Source of the DNA: Pholiota molesta
Lineage: Eukaryota; Basidiomycota; Agaricomycetes; Agaricales; Strophariaceae
NCBI GenBank assembly: GCA_014925825.1
Contig: JACGCK010000103.1
Location: 1 to 64,000 of the forward strand
Reading direction: 5' to 3'
DNA: 64,000 nucleotides
In this document: piece by piece, positions 38,000 to 49,040 of the stretch
Position numbering within the stretch: the first letter of the stretch is position 1
Layout of the letters: each line of letters starts with the position of its first letter
Notes under the pieces: model-generated
Told to the model about the DNA's origin: nothing
The model's database searches: none
What the model saw: only the letters and a program-made list of their open reading frames with translations
Position numbers and translations under genes: made by a program

Positions 38000-39600
38000 G
38001 CTTCGACAGAGCTCTGAATCGAGGGCTCTGGTTGATATGGGTTTAGCAAGTCGTAGGGACATACCAGCATGTAGTTCGAAGGGAGGTTCGGCTTGTATGA
38101 TAGAGAAGAGGACGCTCGTCGCTCAAGCTCAGTCCCGCCACAAACGCCAAACAAGATGCAAACAATCGGGCCGAGCTCCGTGACGCGTTCGTGTCACGAT
38201 CGAGCTCTCCAACCCAACTCCAACCTATCTCCAACTCTAGCGCACCACCTCCTCGTATTCTAGTCATCGTCAGGCTTGCTTTCATCCATGCTTTCCAACA
38301 AAACGATATCTCTCTGTCACCAACCCTTACGGCTACCTCTCCGACCGTGTGGTCTATATTAATCCAACCCGGCACTTCTTTGCGGCGCACCTTCGTTGTC
38401 GCATAATATTCATCTTGCATGCCCATGAGCTGATCACGGAAAGCGGATGGATCTATGAAGATTAGGTGCGCGAAAGTGTCTGTGCCTTCATACCAAGGTA
38501 CTGAGGACTTTAGAACGTCCACGAAATACTACGATCGTAAAGGCCACTATCAAAGCCACCCAGACAGCTCGTCTGCATCCGCAACGTCCTTCGTACCTGG
38601 AGTGACAATACAGGACTCCTAGCACGTACCGCCAACCTCGGCCGAGGTACCTCTGAAACCCAATTTCCTATTGCAACAGGCGAAGAAAGGAAGTTGTATG
38701 TGCGAAGCTTCTCCATGCATGGTATGTTCTCCCTTCTCCTTCCACGTTCACCAACTTTCTTAATGCTGATAGTTTGTAGGAACGTATCGGCGCGCCGCAT
38801 GACAGGAAGGGTGCTGTCACTGCTAACGTATAGATGACTCCAGCGGGAAAATTGCCTCTGCCGAAACCCCGGAACCAGTGGGCGAAGTTGATGTAAGTAA
38901 TCCTCTCAGGCTTCATATATGCCTCAAATCAACCACGGACGCCCAATCTTACCTCTCATTTCCTTCTTAGATACGGCCACGCAACACAGCCGCTCCTCGT
39001 TGTCCCACCTTAGCACGTTCCGCTCTCGGCCCATTATCGAATAGGTTCATCCCTAACTTGATCATTTCGCGAGTACGTCGACTTAACAATCCCACTCGCC
39101 GTTCTTCTAACATTCCCTCAGGATCTCATAACTTTTATCCAAGCTTCACCGACGTTGGCCCGAGTCGCTGTCGCCACTACGTCTCCTCCCTCTATCGGCT
39201 TCCAACTCGCTCATCCACGCCTCTGTTCCTGTTCTCGCCCTACAAATACTCCCCATCCGGTACCTATATCATATCCAAAATCGCCCCCACTACCTACCAG
39301 ACACGGCTTACTTCGACCGACATCGTACTTGTGTCCGTCCCGCCTCTGGCCATGCTCCTCGCCCCTACCCCGACCCGTGCGACTCTGGAGGAAGAAGGCA
39401 GGCTGGTCTATGTACAACACATGCGTCTCCATACTCGCCGGCCCTGCGCTGTGCACGCACGCGCTGGAATCCAACGGCTCGTGGGCATGCGCCAGCGCCG
39501 CCCGTCGCTGGATCGACGTTCTCTCCTGCGGGGCGGACCTCGACGACGCCGTCGGAAGATGGGATGGGCGCAGGAAGGACAGGAATTTGTGATTTAAGTC
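38000..39600. pseudogene. Decayed member of a dispersed gene family
   Basis: Minus-strand 38522-38043 is open for 159 codons (MDVLKSSVPWYEGTDTFAHL at its start, from an ATG). A related but frame-broken piece, reading CEGTDNLTYL, occurs on the minus strand near 57240-57320. On the + strand, 39155-39592 reads as a Cys/Ala-rich end with AARRWIDVLSCGADLDDAVG, whose last part resembles segments near 58400 and 60815. These may be two genes on opposite strands or one old cluster. No family name can be given. Confidence 0.3.
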
Positions 39601-40492
39601 TCTTTCCGGGTCTGGTTCTTCGCTTATGGAATGTTCATTGATTGTTTGTCTTAGGTCGTATGATCTCTTTGGATAGTATTCATGCAATCATCGCCGTCTT
39701 CACTCGCAGGCTTCAAATTTCAGATATGGAAAGCTCTATGTATCAGTATATACTCAATGCGCATCCCTTGATGCCATTCTGCTCTGTTCGTTACAACCCC
39801 GAACTTCCGCCAGCGCTTTCCTTCTTTACATTAGCTGCTTCCTGCGTCGATCCGAACCTCTCGATTTCTCCTGCGAAACTCGCTGCCAAAGTACCAGGTC
39901 GCTCGCTCGACTTGTGTGCTCTCTGGATATACGCCTCGTGTCTCTCTTGTGCGTAGAATAGTTGTTGTATCGGTATTTCGGGCATGTATTAGATATCAAG
40001 TTCTGTTCGAATATTATTCATCCTACGAACGGCATGTCGGTCGCCCAATTATTTACCTATCTTTTCAATTATTAACCCTATGTAGAATTCACAAACGAGG
40101 CTATCGAGGAGTACTTGAAAGATCAGGCAGACTTAGAGACATTGGCTGAAGTGTTGAAAAAGTGACGACGGCACTAGGAGCATGGAGTAAGTCTGTACGT
40201 GGCAGGCTGCACATGTTTAAAATTGGGACGAAGGCGGAGATTTACCAGCACCATGGCGATTCTTTAAAAGGGAGTCAGGACATGACCAGAGTACTCAAGT
40301 ATCGACCAATAACTGATATCCACTGCTGGATTAGCAGAACGATGTTCAAATGCATGGCAAATAAAGCCCAAGCAACCGGTCCGCGCTTTCCATTCGCATC
40401 GCGGCTAAATTGACGACAAAGATAATCGATAATCAAGCGTGCCAGCTTGAAATTTTGACCTCCAGAAGAATTCTCATTTCTGCAGTAACCCA
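39601..40492. other. No gene recognised; upstream region of F-box gene 1
   Basis: Short open frames only. The end should hold the promoter of the following F-box gene; a sequence resembling the start of the 0.7-kb units lies near 40370-40440. Confidence 0.5.
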
Positions 40493-41974
40493 ATGCCATT
40501 CCCCATCGTGCCATCCCCCGGAGGCCCCATAACCCAGGTTCCGTACGACATCCTAATGGAAATCTTCACTCACTGTCTCCCGCAATCCTCAGTAGAACGC
40601 CATTGGGGCTGGCGTGACGTTAACACCAAAATTGCACCAATACTCCTCTGCCACATCTGTTCATCCTGGCGAAAGCTCGTACTAGAATCCGCCAGCCTTT
40701 GGACACATCTTTCGTGTGAGCACTGTTTTACAAGAAAAACGTGGAAGACTCAGGCTTTCACCAGCCCCTCACTTGAGCTTGGTACAGGTGTAATAAAGTT
40801 TATTCGGTGGTGGAAGATAAAGCAGCGTCGAATCCCTCCGGTTCTTAGCCTATGTCATGGAACCTACGACGTTTGGGATGTACGCCCAAAGATCACAGGA
40901 CGCGCCGGAGCGTTTCTTCTGGAATATATCACCTCAGCGCAATATCTCGACATTGATATCTCCTACTGTTTTTGGATCCACGAAAAGATCAAAGCTGGAG
41001 ATCCGGTAGTCTTCTCAAATCTACATACAGCGCTGATAATACATAACCGAGAAAGAGACAACTTCAACACCATCCCTTTCTACCAAATTCAGACACTCCT
41101 ACCGGCTGATGCCTTCCCAGCACTCCGCCGTTTATTCATAATGGAGCCCAAGTGTTTGTATGACTTTATCATCCCCACTCACTGGTCCATGCTCACCCAC
41201 CTCTCCCTGGACATCTCGATCACCCCTGTGTTCTGGCTCTCCTTGATCCGCGCCGTCCCACGCCTGCAATTCGGGTGCTTCGACCTCGCCATCGGCGCCA
41301 CCCACCCATTGTCCAGTATCGACACTGATACACCACTCTCTTTCACGCGGTGTGTTTTGACAGACCTGACCATGCTCGCCATTTCTCTCCGCTGCACAGA
41401 TAAGGTCCGCTATCTGGTCCCGCTCAGTTTTTTATTTACACGCCTGCATCTGCCCGCCGTGCGCACGCTCGCACTGTCCGCGCCCGACATGGTGTTCTGG
41501 GAAAACCACCATCTGCTCCGCGACTTGTACACCGTGCTCAGTGCCACACCCGCGGTGACGACGCTCGCCCTCGAATACACGTGTCATTGGTATGACTGCA
41601 CCGTCAAGACCCCAGCAGTCGCCCTGCCTCCGACGACCGAGCCCATCTGGGCGCACGCCACCGAGCTTGCCCATCTGCAGCTCGCGCTCCCGCTCACGTT
41701 CATGGGAACAGAGGAACTGGAAGACGTCCTCCCTCTCTTCGTCCGCCATATTTTCTCCGCTGCGAGTATCTGGCTGGATCTCCAGAACCCCGCGTGCCCG
41801 ATTCGCGCGATCACGATAAGCGACAATGATTTCGCGCATCCTATCAGCGAGCCTACAATGGCGAGTGTCCGAGAGAGCGCGGGGAAAATGCCGGAGGTGC
41901 TCTTTGAAATGACGTCGCAATCAGCGCGTCAGGCTGCTGCGGATGTGCACAAAGAATGGGGGGCGAGAAGATGA
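40493..41974 (+). CDS. F-box protein (paralogue 1)
   Basis: Probable substrate-recognition subunit of an SCF (Skp1-Cul1-F-box) ubiquitin ligase, acting in cytosol or nucleus. A single exon of 493 codons from ATG at 40493. The F-box occupies about residues 14-74: TQVPYDILMEIFTHCLPQ at its start, then PILLCHICSSWRKLVLESAS and LWTHLS, the hallmark of the expanded agaric F-box-like family. The remaining 400 residues are leucine-rich (for example HWSMLTHLSLDI and TPAVTTLALEYT) and probably form an irregular repeat that binds substrate. It ends with MPEVLFEMTSQSARQAA. The paralogue at 62025 shares the F-box, the same layout and the C-terminal motif. Its substrate cannot be told from the sequence. 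Confidence 0.85.
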   Translation: MPFPIVPSPGGPITQVPYDILMEIFTHCLPQSSVERHWGWRDVNTKIAPILLCHICSSWRKLVLESASLWTHLSCEHCFTRKTWKTQAFTSPSLELGTGVIKFIRWWKIKQRRIPPVLSLCHGTYDVWDVRPKITGRAGAFLLEYITSAQYLDIDISYCFWIHEKIKAGDPVVFSNLHTALIIHNRERDNFNTIPFYQIQTLLPADAFPALRRLFIMEPKCLYDFIIPTHWSMLTHLSLDISITPVFWLSLIRAVPRLQFGCFDLAIGATHPLSSIDTDTPLSFTRCVLTDLTMLAISLRCTDKVRYLVPLSFLFTRLHLPAVRTLALSAPDMVFWENHHLLRDLYTVLSATPAVTTLALEYTCHWYDCTVKTPAVALPPTTEPIWAHATELAHLQLALPLTFMGTEELEDVLPLFVRHIFSAASIWLDLQNPACPIRAITISDNDFAHPISEPTMASVRESAGKMPEVLFEMTSQSARQAAADVHKEWGARR

Positions 41975-44900
41975 TCTGTCGTCTGTCGACGAAACTAGAT
42001 AGCAGACTACTGGGTGACTGAATAGAGCCGCCATACACTGCAGCACGAGGAACTAAAACCTAGAGCAGTCTAGTGTCTGTTAATCACCACGTCCCGCTAA
42101 CACATATCTGTTCATGATGCCTGGCATCCATTTTATACCACCTGTTTCTCTGCCCCATATCCTCGACGAGCTGGGCCATCGTCCATCGGGACGCACCAGG
42201 GCTGGCGCCAAGAACTTCTCGAAACTCGTTAGCTGAGCATATAAACTTTAAAGGTATCGGCAGCGCCATTTTTGGAACGACGTCCTGAGGGAATGTCGGT
42301 GCTAGGTGCCCACCAACATGGGCGACGCAGGACCAACGACGGACCTCAATCTCGTGCGGCCAGAGGCAGGCTATGCTAACGATTGAGTGGGCGAAATAAT
42401 AACACATCCAAGGCAATACACACCTGGTAGCCTATTATGAACACGTCACTGTCATCGCCCGCCCGCTCAGTCCCAACCCCACTACCTCTCGGGCCATCGC
42501 TTGCAACTTCTTTCCACACGGGCTTCACGTCCTGTGCGCACGTTCCGGCAATCTGAAGGTGTTTGAATATTCGAAAACGAGGAATCGAGCCATTGATAAC
42601 GCTCCGAGCGCAACAGATGCATCGAAGAACAGGAAAAGCAGCTAAAGAATGTCGGTTCAGAAGACACGTACAATTCAAGTTCACAAGAAAATACTAACCA
42701 ACCAACACGCGTTCGGGAGCAAACAACAAGGAACAGCTCTTCGCGACGACACGATGTCCCTACGCGCGTCTCGGTAAGACTCCTTCGTTGGCAGGGTACC
42801 CAGTGGTGCCAAAAAAGGTTGGCGCGAAGATATTCTTCGAAATCACAACGTAGTCAGTAGTCGATCAGAACGAAACGAAACGATGAAAGGGAAAGAAAAA
42901 GTGAAGAATGAGAAATATGCCGACAGGCAACCTCGGACTGCCGAATGAGGGATGGCGACGTTGAGAATTGAATATCCAATAAATTCCAGATATAGGCGCC
43001 CAAACAACCCTCGGTGGATAAGAGATTACAGCCTCATAATTATTGCCACGATGCAAAATGGGAACATGAATGCATATCCCGGCGAGGCGGAACCCCAAGC
43101 AACAAGCTCAGAATCAATGGGAGCCTACGACATGCCATCCAAACCACCAAAACGGATATACGCCACGGACGAAACAGGAAAAAATGAAAACGAAAAGAAT
43201 ACAATACGGAACTCACTATGCTGCGGACGGGTGGCCAACCATCGAGTTCATCGACCATCGACCTTCATCGTCATCCCGTTCCCCTTCCCACCAGTAATTC
43301 CTACCACCCATCTGCCTGAGCACCTCCACACTCTGCCGCCACGAGCAAAATAGATGCATCGAAGAACAAGAACAGCAGCTAAAGCATGTTGGTTCAGAAG
43401 ATGCGTCCAATTCAAGCGAACAAGAAAATACTAACCAACCAACACGCGTTCGGGAGCAAACAACAAGGAACAGCTCTTCGCAACGACACGATGTCCCTGC
43501 GCGCTTCTCGATAAGAGTCCTTCGTTGGCGGGGTACCCTGTACCCTGTGGTGCCAGAAAAATGCTGATGAGAAGATGTTCTTCGGAATCAAAGCATTGTC
43601 AGTAATCGATCGGAATGAAATAGCGAAAGAGAAAAAGGAGATGAAAAATGAGCAAATACACCGACAGACAAATCACCGACTGCGAACCGAAAGCGCCATC
43701 CTACAGAACGAATAAACACCAGTGTCCACGTACGAAACAGGAAGGAAAGAAAATGAAAAGAATACAATAAAGAACTCACTGTGCCACAGACAAAGACCCA
43801 ATCATCGATATCCACCAGCCATCGCCCTTCATCTTCATCCTCGTTCACCTTCCCACCAGCGCTCCCTACCGTCCATCTCCCTAAGGGCCGCCAAACGCTG
43901 CCGCCACCTTGAGCGTCTTCGCACCGCAGATGCTGCATTACATGCAGCGCTCATTGCATGCGAAGACGGTGAGATATGGATTCGGACTGCCGCGCCTCGA
44001 GCAGGACTAGGGAAGGAAGGTCTGTGCAAGTGGTGATGATCGAGTTCGATTACTGTTAGTGCATGAGTTTGAACTTTGAAGGGCATTTCATACGAAGGCA
44101 ACCAGAAGGTAGGAATTATCTGTTTCAATGAGCCTCGTAAACATTGCCAGTTGGTCGTGGATCACTAAAATGCCAACTTACAAATGAGAAACGCGCCCGT
44201 CAGCGTAGGCGCCGAGTTGCGAATGGGTCCCAATCTGTGTTAAGAACCTGAACATAGCTCTGTAAGAAAGAAGGTGAGGACTGCGGCAGACCTTGGGCAG
44301 ATGGGCAGCGATACATTTAGCAAATAAATGAAGGACCGCAGACTCTGGTTGACGTGGAATCTGCGTGGAATCATGGAGGCCTTAGCATGATATCGACGAA
44401 TGAGAAAACAGGGGGTTCGGTTTTTGCCGCCGCATGCAGCCGTAGCACGTGGGATTGCTCTGGGCCTACCAACGCTCGACAGCGCTCGACGCTCGTCCCC
44501 ACTCTCAAACCTCCAGTGCGTCGACCTCCTCGCATTCTGGCAACTTATATGCAGAGACCTTAAACTTCTGAATATCTCCCAGGAAAATGAAGCTCAAGCG
44601 CCGGTAGAACCTACAGACGACTTGGATGATCCATGAATAAAAAATATTCCTGCAGTTAATATTTGACCCTTTCATGTAAAACCATGCTTGTAAGTATCTT
44701 ACACAGTAGGCTTTGAGGCTGAAGGAGACTGAGCTATATTGCATAATTTCTTCGTTCTTGCTTCGTTCCAAACAAATTACATAGTTCTCCATTAGTACTA
44801 CTTGAAAATCCTGAAATTCGACTTTTTGAATGAAATGCATGCATTATATACTTCTAAATAGTTTCTCTCGATACTACATGCATTTAATAAGCTATTCAGA

Positions 44901-46912
44901 CAGCTTTTAGCGCCCATAGTATTGTGCTACACATTTCGCGCACTGCTGAAGGTCGGGTGTGTTGCAGCGAGGGCGTGTGAACGGCCGTTGGCGGCGTTGC
45001 ATGTGACGTGTCGGCTACGCGAGGTGCGAGTTCAAATGTCGAGTGAGCCTTGCGGTTCTCGGCCACCGTACACCGTACACAACGGCAATAATTCTTCCTC
45101 ATTTTCTCCTATGCTGCCTCTTAACCGAAAGTAAGGTATCTGTTACTCCAACTCGTGGAATTACCGAAGTGCCTCTACAGTTAATATTCTTTCCGACACG
45201 TCTTCATCTCAGCATCGTACAAAGGAAAGCTAAAAGCGTCTATAAAACTTACTAGGTGCGTCCAAGTGCTTATTGTATCCCCACATCACGGTTCTTACAG
45301 GCGTGTTTCATTCATGCATCCATTCCTTAGAACCATTGACGCGTCGTTCTAGGCCTGCCTTTTATTGTGGTCATGTTTCTACTCCTAGCGCACTCCATCA
45401 TCTGCCCACTATCGAACATCACAAATGCCATCGCAATCATTTCGTGTGGACGTCGACTGAATGTAGCGCTTCTCATTTCCCTTACCAACATGTCCTATAG
45501 ACATCTAAACTCTAGTCTAAGCTCGTCTTACATGTCTCGAGTCCGCCATCAAAGCTCCTCCTCTTATCGACAGTCAACTCGCTCAGCGCCACCTGTATCG
45601 TCGTCATCGCTCCGCCCCTACAGGCTCCATCCCGTACCCCAGTTACTATGGCACAGAACAATCACTTCTGCGATTGCCATCGCCAACTTCTGTCCCATCT
45701 CATCTCTGGACGGTCCGCGCACCTATCCTGGAAGGTATAGGAGAATGGACGACACAGGCGATGGTGTAGGAGGACGGACGCCCATCTAGAGAGAGCATCT
45801 GCGTCTCCATACCACCTCTGCTTTTCTCTGCTCTGTCCGCCCGCTCGCTGGACCGACGCCCCGTGGATACGTGTCAGCGCCGCGCCGCGCTGGATGGACG
45901 TTTTCTCTTCTGCGGCGCAGACGGCATGGTCTGCGAAGGGATCGCTGGCGGAGGGATGGGAAGGCTTGTGTGGGTTCCGTTCGAGCCGCCCATCCGACCG
46001 TCATTGACACCCGTCGTTGCCCGCCGCAATGCGTATGCATGTGTTTCGTCTCCTGTCCGCATGCTGTACCAGCCTCCAGGCACGGCGAGAATAGGTACAG
46101 ACGGACTTCTCAGTAGGCTTTCGGCTGGCGCGGTCGACAAGAGGTGTATTAGGGAGGCTGTATGTTTGCGACAGAAAAAACTAAAAGTAGAAGAACAAAT
46201 CCAAATCCAGCTTAACAAGGAAATGCGAACCAAGCGGAACGTGAGACGTAAATAACCAATGAACAGCCCTTCTCGATGCGCCCATGTAAGTACTGACGCT
46301 ATTTCTATATGTTCTCATATGCTTTTGGGTGCGGAAAGTTCGAAGGACTGGTGTGCATATGTTCTTTAACACCGAACGATTGTCCGCAGTCATGCAAATA
46401 GAATGGCAGTGAGGGGGAAATGAATGCAACAAAATGAATGAGCGATCCAACAGACAATGAACGTTGAACGTTGAACGGCGATCTGAATACGACAAAGATT
46501 CGTGCCAATATATGACCTTCTCATTTAACGCGGTGCATGGGGGCACTGCTATGATTTTATTTAAATGTCTGCAGGAGGCGATGCAAATATCAGCACCAGA
46601 AAATCGGCTTAGTCTCCTGCTCCGACATAGCATCAATAGCTGTTGCGGATGGGTGAGACGCAGTTGGGCTGTGCAAAAATGAGCGCTCTCGTCTCTGGCA
46701 ATGCTTTCGAACCAAAATAGCACGCGTAGTAAGTGGTAGCAATATAATGGCACCCGCCGCCAGCAGTTTTGGGCATATATGTCCACTGACCTGTCAAATA
46801 CACTTGTATTCTGGTTCAATTCAATGCACGTATAGCCATAACTTGTACACATGCACGCCATCTAAGTCCAAGTTCACTTTCGAGCTGTAATTGTGTCTTT
46901 GTTCTTTGATGC
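41975..46912. other. Intergenic, with decayed repeat units
   Basis: 42.6-44.3 kb holds 0.7-kb units (separate entry). 45.3-46.3 kb contains Arg/Ser/Pro-rich open pieces that may be remnants of the dispersed family also seen at 38-39.6 and 57-61 kb, for example CRRAALDGRFLFCGADGMVC near 45880. The stretches 41975-42600, 44280-45270 and 46260-46912 show nothing I can support. Confidence 0.4.
42600..44280 (+). repeat. Second cluster of degenerate units of about 0.7 kb
   Basis: Two head-to-tail copies. The segments 42602-42850 and 43355-43610 are close to 90 percent identical by eye, sharing ACTAACCAACCAACACGCGT, GGGAGCAAACAACAAGGAAC and CACGATGTCCCT. In both the + strand reads RCIEEQE.QLK.VGSED followed by ENTNQPTRVREQTTRNSSS. 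Each continues into the AAGAATACAAT....AACTCACT block and, in the second copy, the ERLRTADAALHAALIACEDG block (43905-43975) shared with the 36.5-37.9 kb units. It looks like an exon-containing unit amplified on both sides of the F-box gene and then decayed. Confidence 0.65.
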
Positions 46913-47466
46913 ATGGTGTGCATACCGTGTCATAAGTGGGTACAGCCCGACGGCCTGATATACCTGAGCTCGGTGACGTTGGATGACCGAATACTCTATA
47001 TATTGCGGGTTGAGGCTAAGGATGTTATCAGCTCAAGAGAACTGCCGTATCTAATCATCCGTGAAGACCTTTCTATCCCTTCGTACTTCTTCAATACACA
47101 TTACCCCGAACTCAACATGGTGCGGAAGAACAAGGCCAATAGGAAAGCAACTCAGAAAGTAAGCGCCTATGATCTTTGTACTGGCCAAGTCTAACGCCTT
47201 TATAGTCAAACAGATTGCAGGAGGATACAGATAGCGAGTCTCAAGAGAGCGCGAACAGCAGTCACGACCAGGGGTTATTTTCCCGTAATAGCAGTCCAAA
47301 AAGAAATTACTTGCTCGTCAATAAGTAGGTTCTGGTATCTATGACCATAAAATTCTCCGCATTGACAGCGCAACCACAATACAATAGTTCTATAACAGCG
47401 CCCATAGAAACATTGCAGAATGGCAAAGGAAAGGGCAGGGCGGACCCTATGGTGAATTCTTCACCG

Positions 47467-47474
47467 GCCCAGTT
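47467..47474 (+). repeat. Target-site duplication GCCCAGTT, left copy
   Basis: Eight bases immediately before the element, repeated exactly at 48646-48653 immediately after it. An 8-bp duplication is the hallmark of hAT-superfamily insertion. Confidence 0.9.
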
Positions 47475-47906
47475 TAGTGATGAACGCGGGTCAACCCCGG
47501 GTCATCCGAGGTCAACCCGTACCCTTACCCCAGCCAACCCTGACCCCCAGCCAGGGGTCGGGGTTACCCCAGCCTTAGTGCGTGGGTTGGCTCGGGTCAG
47601 ACACCCGGCGGGTTAGGCGGCACGGGTCAATCTCGGCAAACCCCGAGCCGCGCATCAATACTCGACGGTGCTGTGTGGGCGCTACTTACCACCACGACGA
47701 CGCCGTCCGACTCGCCCCTCCCCTTCTGCAAGGGATGTGGGCTCACTGCGGCGCACCAACGACGAAGGAAGGGGAAGGGAGTGCAAGGGGAGACCCAGGA
47801 GCGGGAGACCCACAAGGTACGCCCCCTACTGAGTTCCACTTCGCTCGCCGTTGACTACGACCGCTCCCCACAGCCTCCATGCACGACGTCGAGGTGCGCC
47901 CACCGC

Positions 47907-48229
47907 GCACCAGGTCCGTGTGCATTGCCACATCGCCTCGACGAGGCGATGTGTTCAACCCTAGCGGCGCCCGCTCGCCGCACACCTGGTCCAACGGGCG
48001 TGCCAAGTCACCCGCCTGCGACGTCGTGTCGCGGCCCCTGCACACGACGACTACGACGCCGCATTGTCCGCCACGTCATCCCGCAATGACCACGACCACC
48101 GCACACCAGGTCCGTGCGCGTTGCCACGTCGCCGCGGCGACGCAGTGTGCTTAACCCAAGCGGCTGCGCGCCCGCTCGCCGTGCACCTGGTCCAACGGGC
48201 GTGCCACGTCACCCGCCCGCGACGACCAT
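47907..48229 (+). repeat. Internal direct repeat of the hAT-like element, about 125 bp
   Basis: Copy 1 begins at about 47907 and copy 2 at about 48101. Both share CACCAGGTCCGTG, then TTGCCAC.TCGCC and CCTGGTCCAACGGGCGTGCC. Each unit contains an inverted pair (CACCAGGTCC / CACCTGGTCC) that could form a hairpin. Confidence 0.75.
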
Positions 48230-48239
48230 GGTGTTGCAT

Positions 48240-48412
48240 CGCCCGCCACGTCATTCCGCGGCGCCCGTACAGCACGACAACGCCCCGCACCGCCCGCCAC
48301 ATCGTCCCGCGGTGTACGACACCACGACGACGGCCCGCACTTCCCTCCACGTTGTCCCGCGGCACTCGTACACTCCGACGACGGCCCCGCACCGCCCGCC
48401 ACGTCGTCCCAT
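48240..48412 (+). repeat. Tandem repeats of about 51 bp inside the hAT-like element
   Basis: Just over three units, starting at about 48240, 48291, 48341 and 48393 (partial). Each has the pattern CC.CCACRTCRTYCCGCGG followed by a GTACA..(AC)GACRACG stretch and CCCGCAC. No coding role is apparent. Confidence 0.7.
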
Positions 48413-48645
48413 GCCCACAGTACCAACACGCGCCGCCGCTGCCGTCTGTGTGTACAAAGATACTGCAATATGTGCAGTATCTGCGGCACAGAGACGCTTG
48501 AGGGCACGCGTCTGGCTGTGTTGACCCGCAACCCGCGTCTGGGGTACGGGTTGTGGGGAGGGTCGAGATCGGCCAACCCGTACCCTGACCCCACACAACC
48601 CTACCCGCCAACCCCGCGGGTTAGTCTGACCCGCGTTCATCACTA

Positions 48646-48653
48646 GCCCAGTT
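48646..48653 (+). repeat. Target-site duplication GCCCAGTT, right copy
   Basis: Exact match to 47467-47474. The codon frame of the broken exon (..PAQ-LCQIQ..) continues after this copy. Confidence 0.9.
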
Positions 48654-49040
48654 GTGTCAAATCCAGGAAGGCACAAATTATAATTCGACCGTATTTCAGC
48701 CAAATTATCAAGAAGACGTCGTCACCAGTAAACAGCGCTATATACAGCATGCGAGTACTAGCTCACTTGGGCAATATCCGTCACCGAATTTGTACGTCTG
48801 TTGATATTTGCAAAAATTCTTACTCGTTCTCAAAGTATCAGTACTTCAGGTCCAAAGACTCTACGCCGTCTGGGGCTTTCTTTGATGGCCAGACTGAAAT
48901 GGTTGAGATAAACGGAGGCACTATTAATCATACACTTGGTCATCACACAAATGTGACGATAAACGTCAACCGTACGCTCCAACATCGACCCACACCAAAA
49001 ATCATTAAGACATGCTGACCTCTCCCGTGAACAGGACCAC

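Larger units (their letters stand above)
47475..48645 (+). mobile_element. Non-autonomous hAT-like DNA transposon
   Basis: 1171 bp. Both ends carry the same 19-bp inverted repeat, TAGTGATGAACGCGGGTCA, flanked by a perfect 8-bp GCCCAGTT duplication. The ends fit the short terminal repeats and 8-bp target duplications of hAT elements. Subterminal motifs of the type AACCCGTACCCTKACCCC lie near 47516 and 48574. The interior is GC-rich with direct repeats and no transposase: no long frame, no BED finger, no dimerisation domain. It would need a transposase in trans. The perfect duplication and identical ends suggest a fairly recent insertion. Confidence 0.88.
46913..49018 (+). pseudogene. Hypothetical protein gene interrupted by a hAT-like element
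   Basis: Exons 46913-47158, 47206-47324, 47388-47474 plus 48654-48791 (one exon split by the element), and 48850-49018. Introns are 47, 63 and 58 bp with GTAAGC, GTAGGT and GTACGT donors. With the element and one target copy skipped, the frame is continuous for 252 residues. The N-terminus (CHKWVQPDGLIYLSSVTLDD) recalls the WW-like HPEGxxYY segment of many agaric hypothetical proteins. The middle is Ser/Asn-rich. The C-terminus (AFFDGQTEMVEINGGTINHT) recalls the GG-x-(F/I)-x2-V-x-G motif found in fungal NLR-like and hypothetical proteins; both are resemblances only. As it stands, reading enters the element and stops, so the gene is probably inactive unless the element is removed or spliced. 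Confidence 0.55.

Noticed and set aside
47582..48703. Several frames of 130-190 codons on both strands inside the hAT-like element
   Set aside because: No transposase, BED finger or dimerisation motif; frames follow the internal GC-rich repeats.
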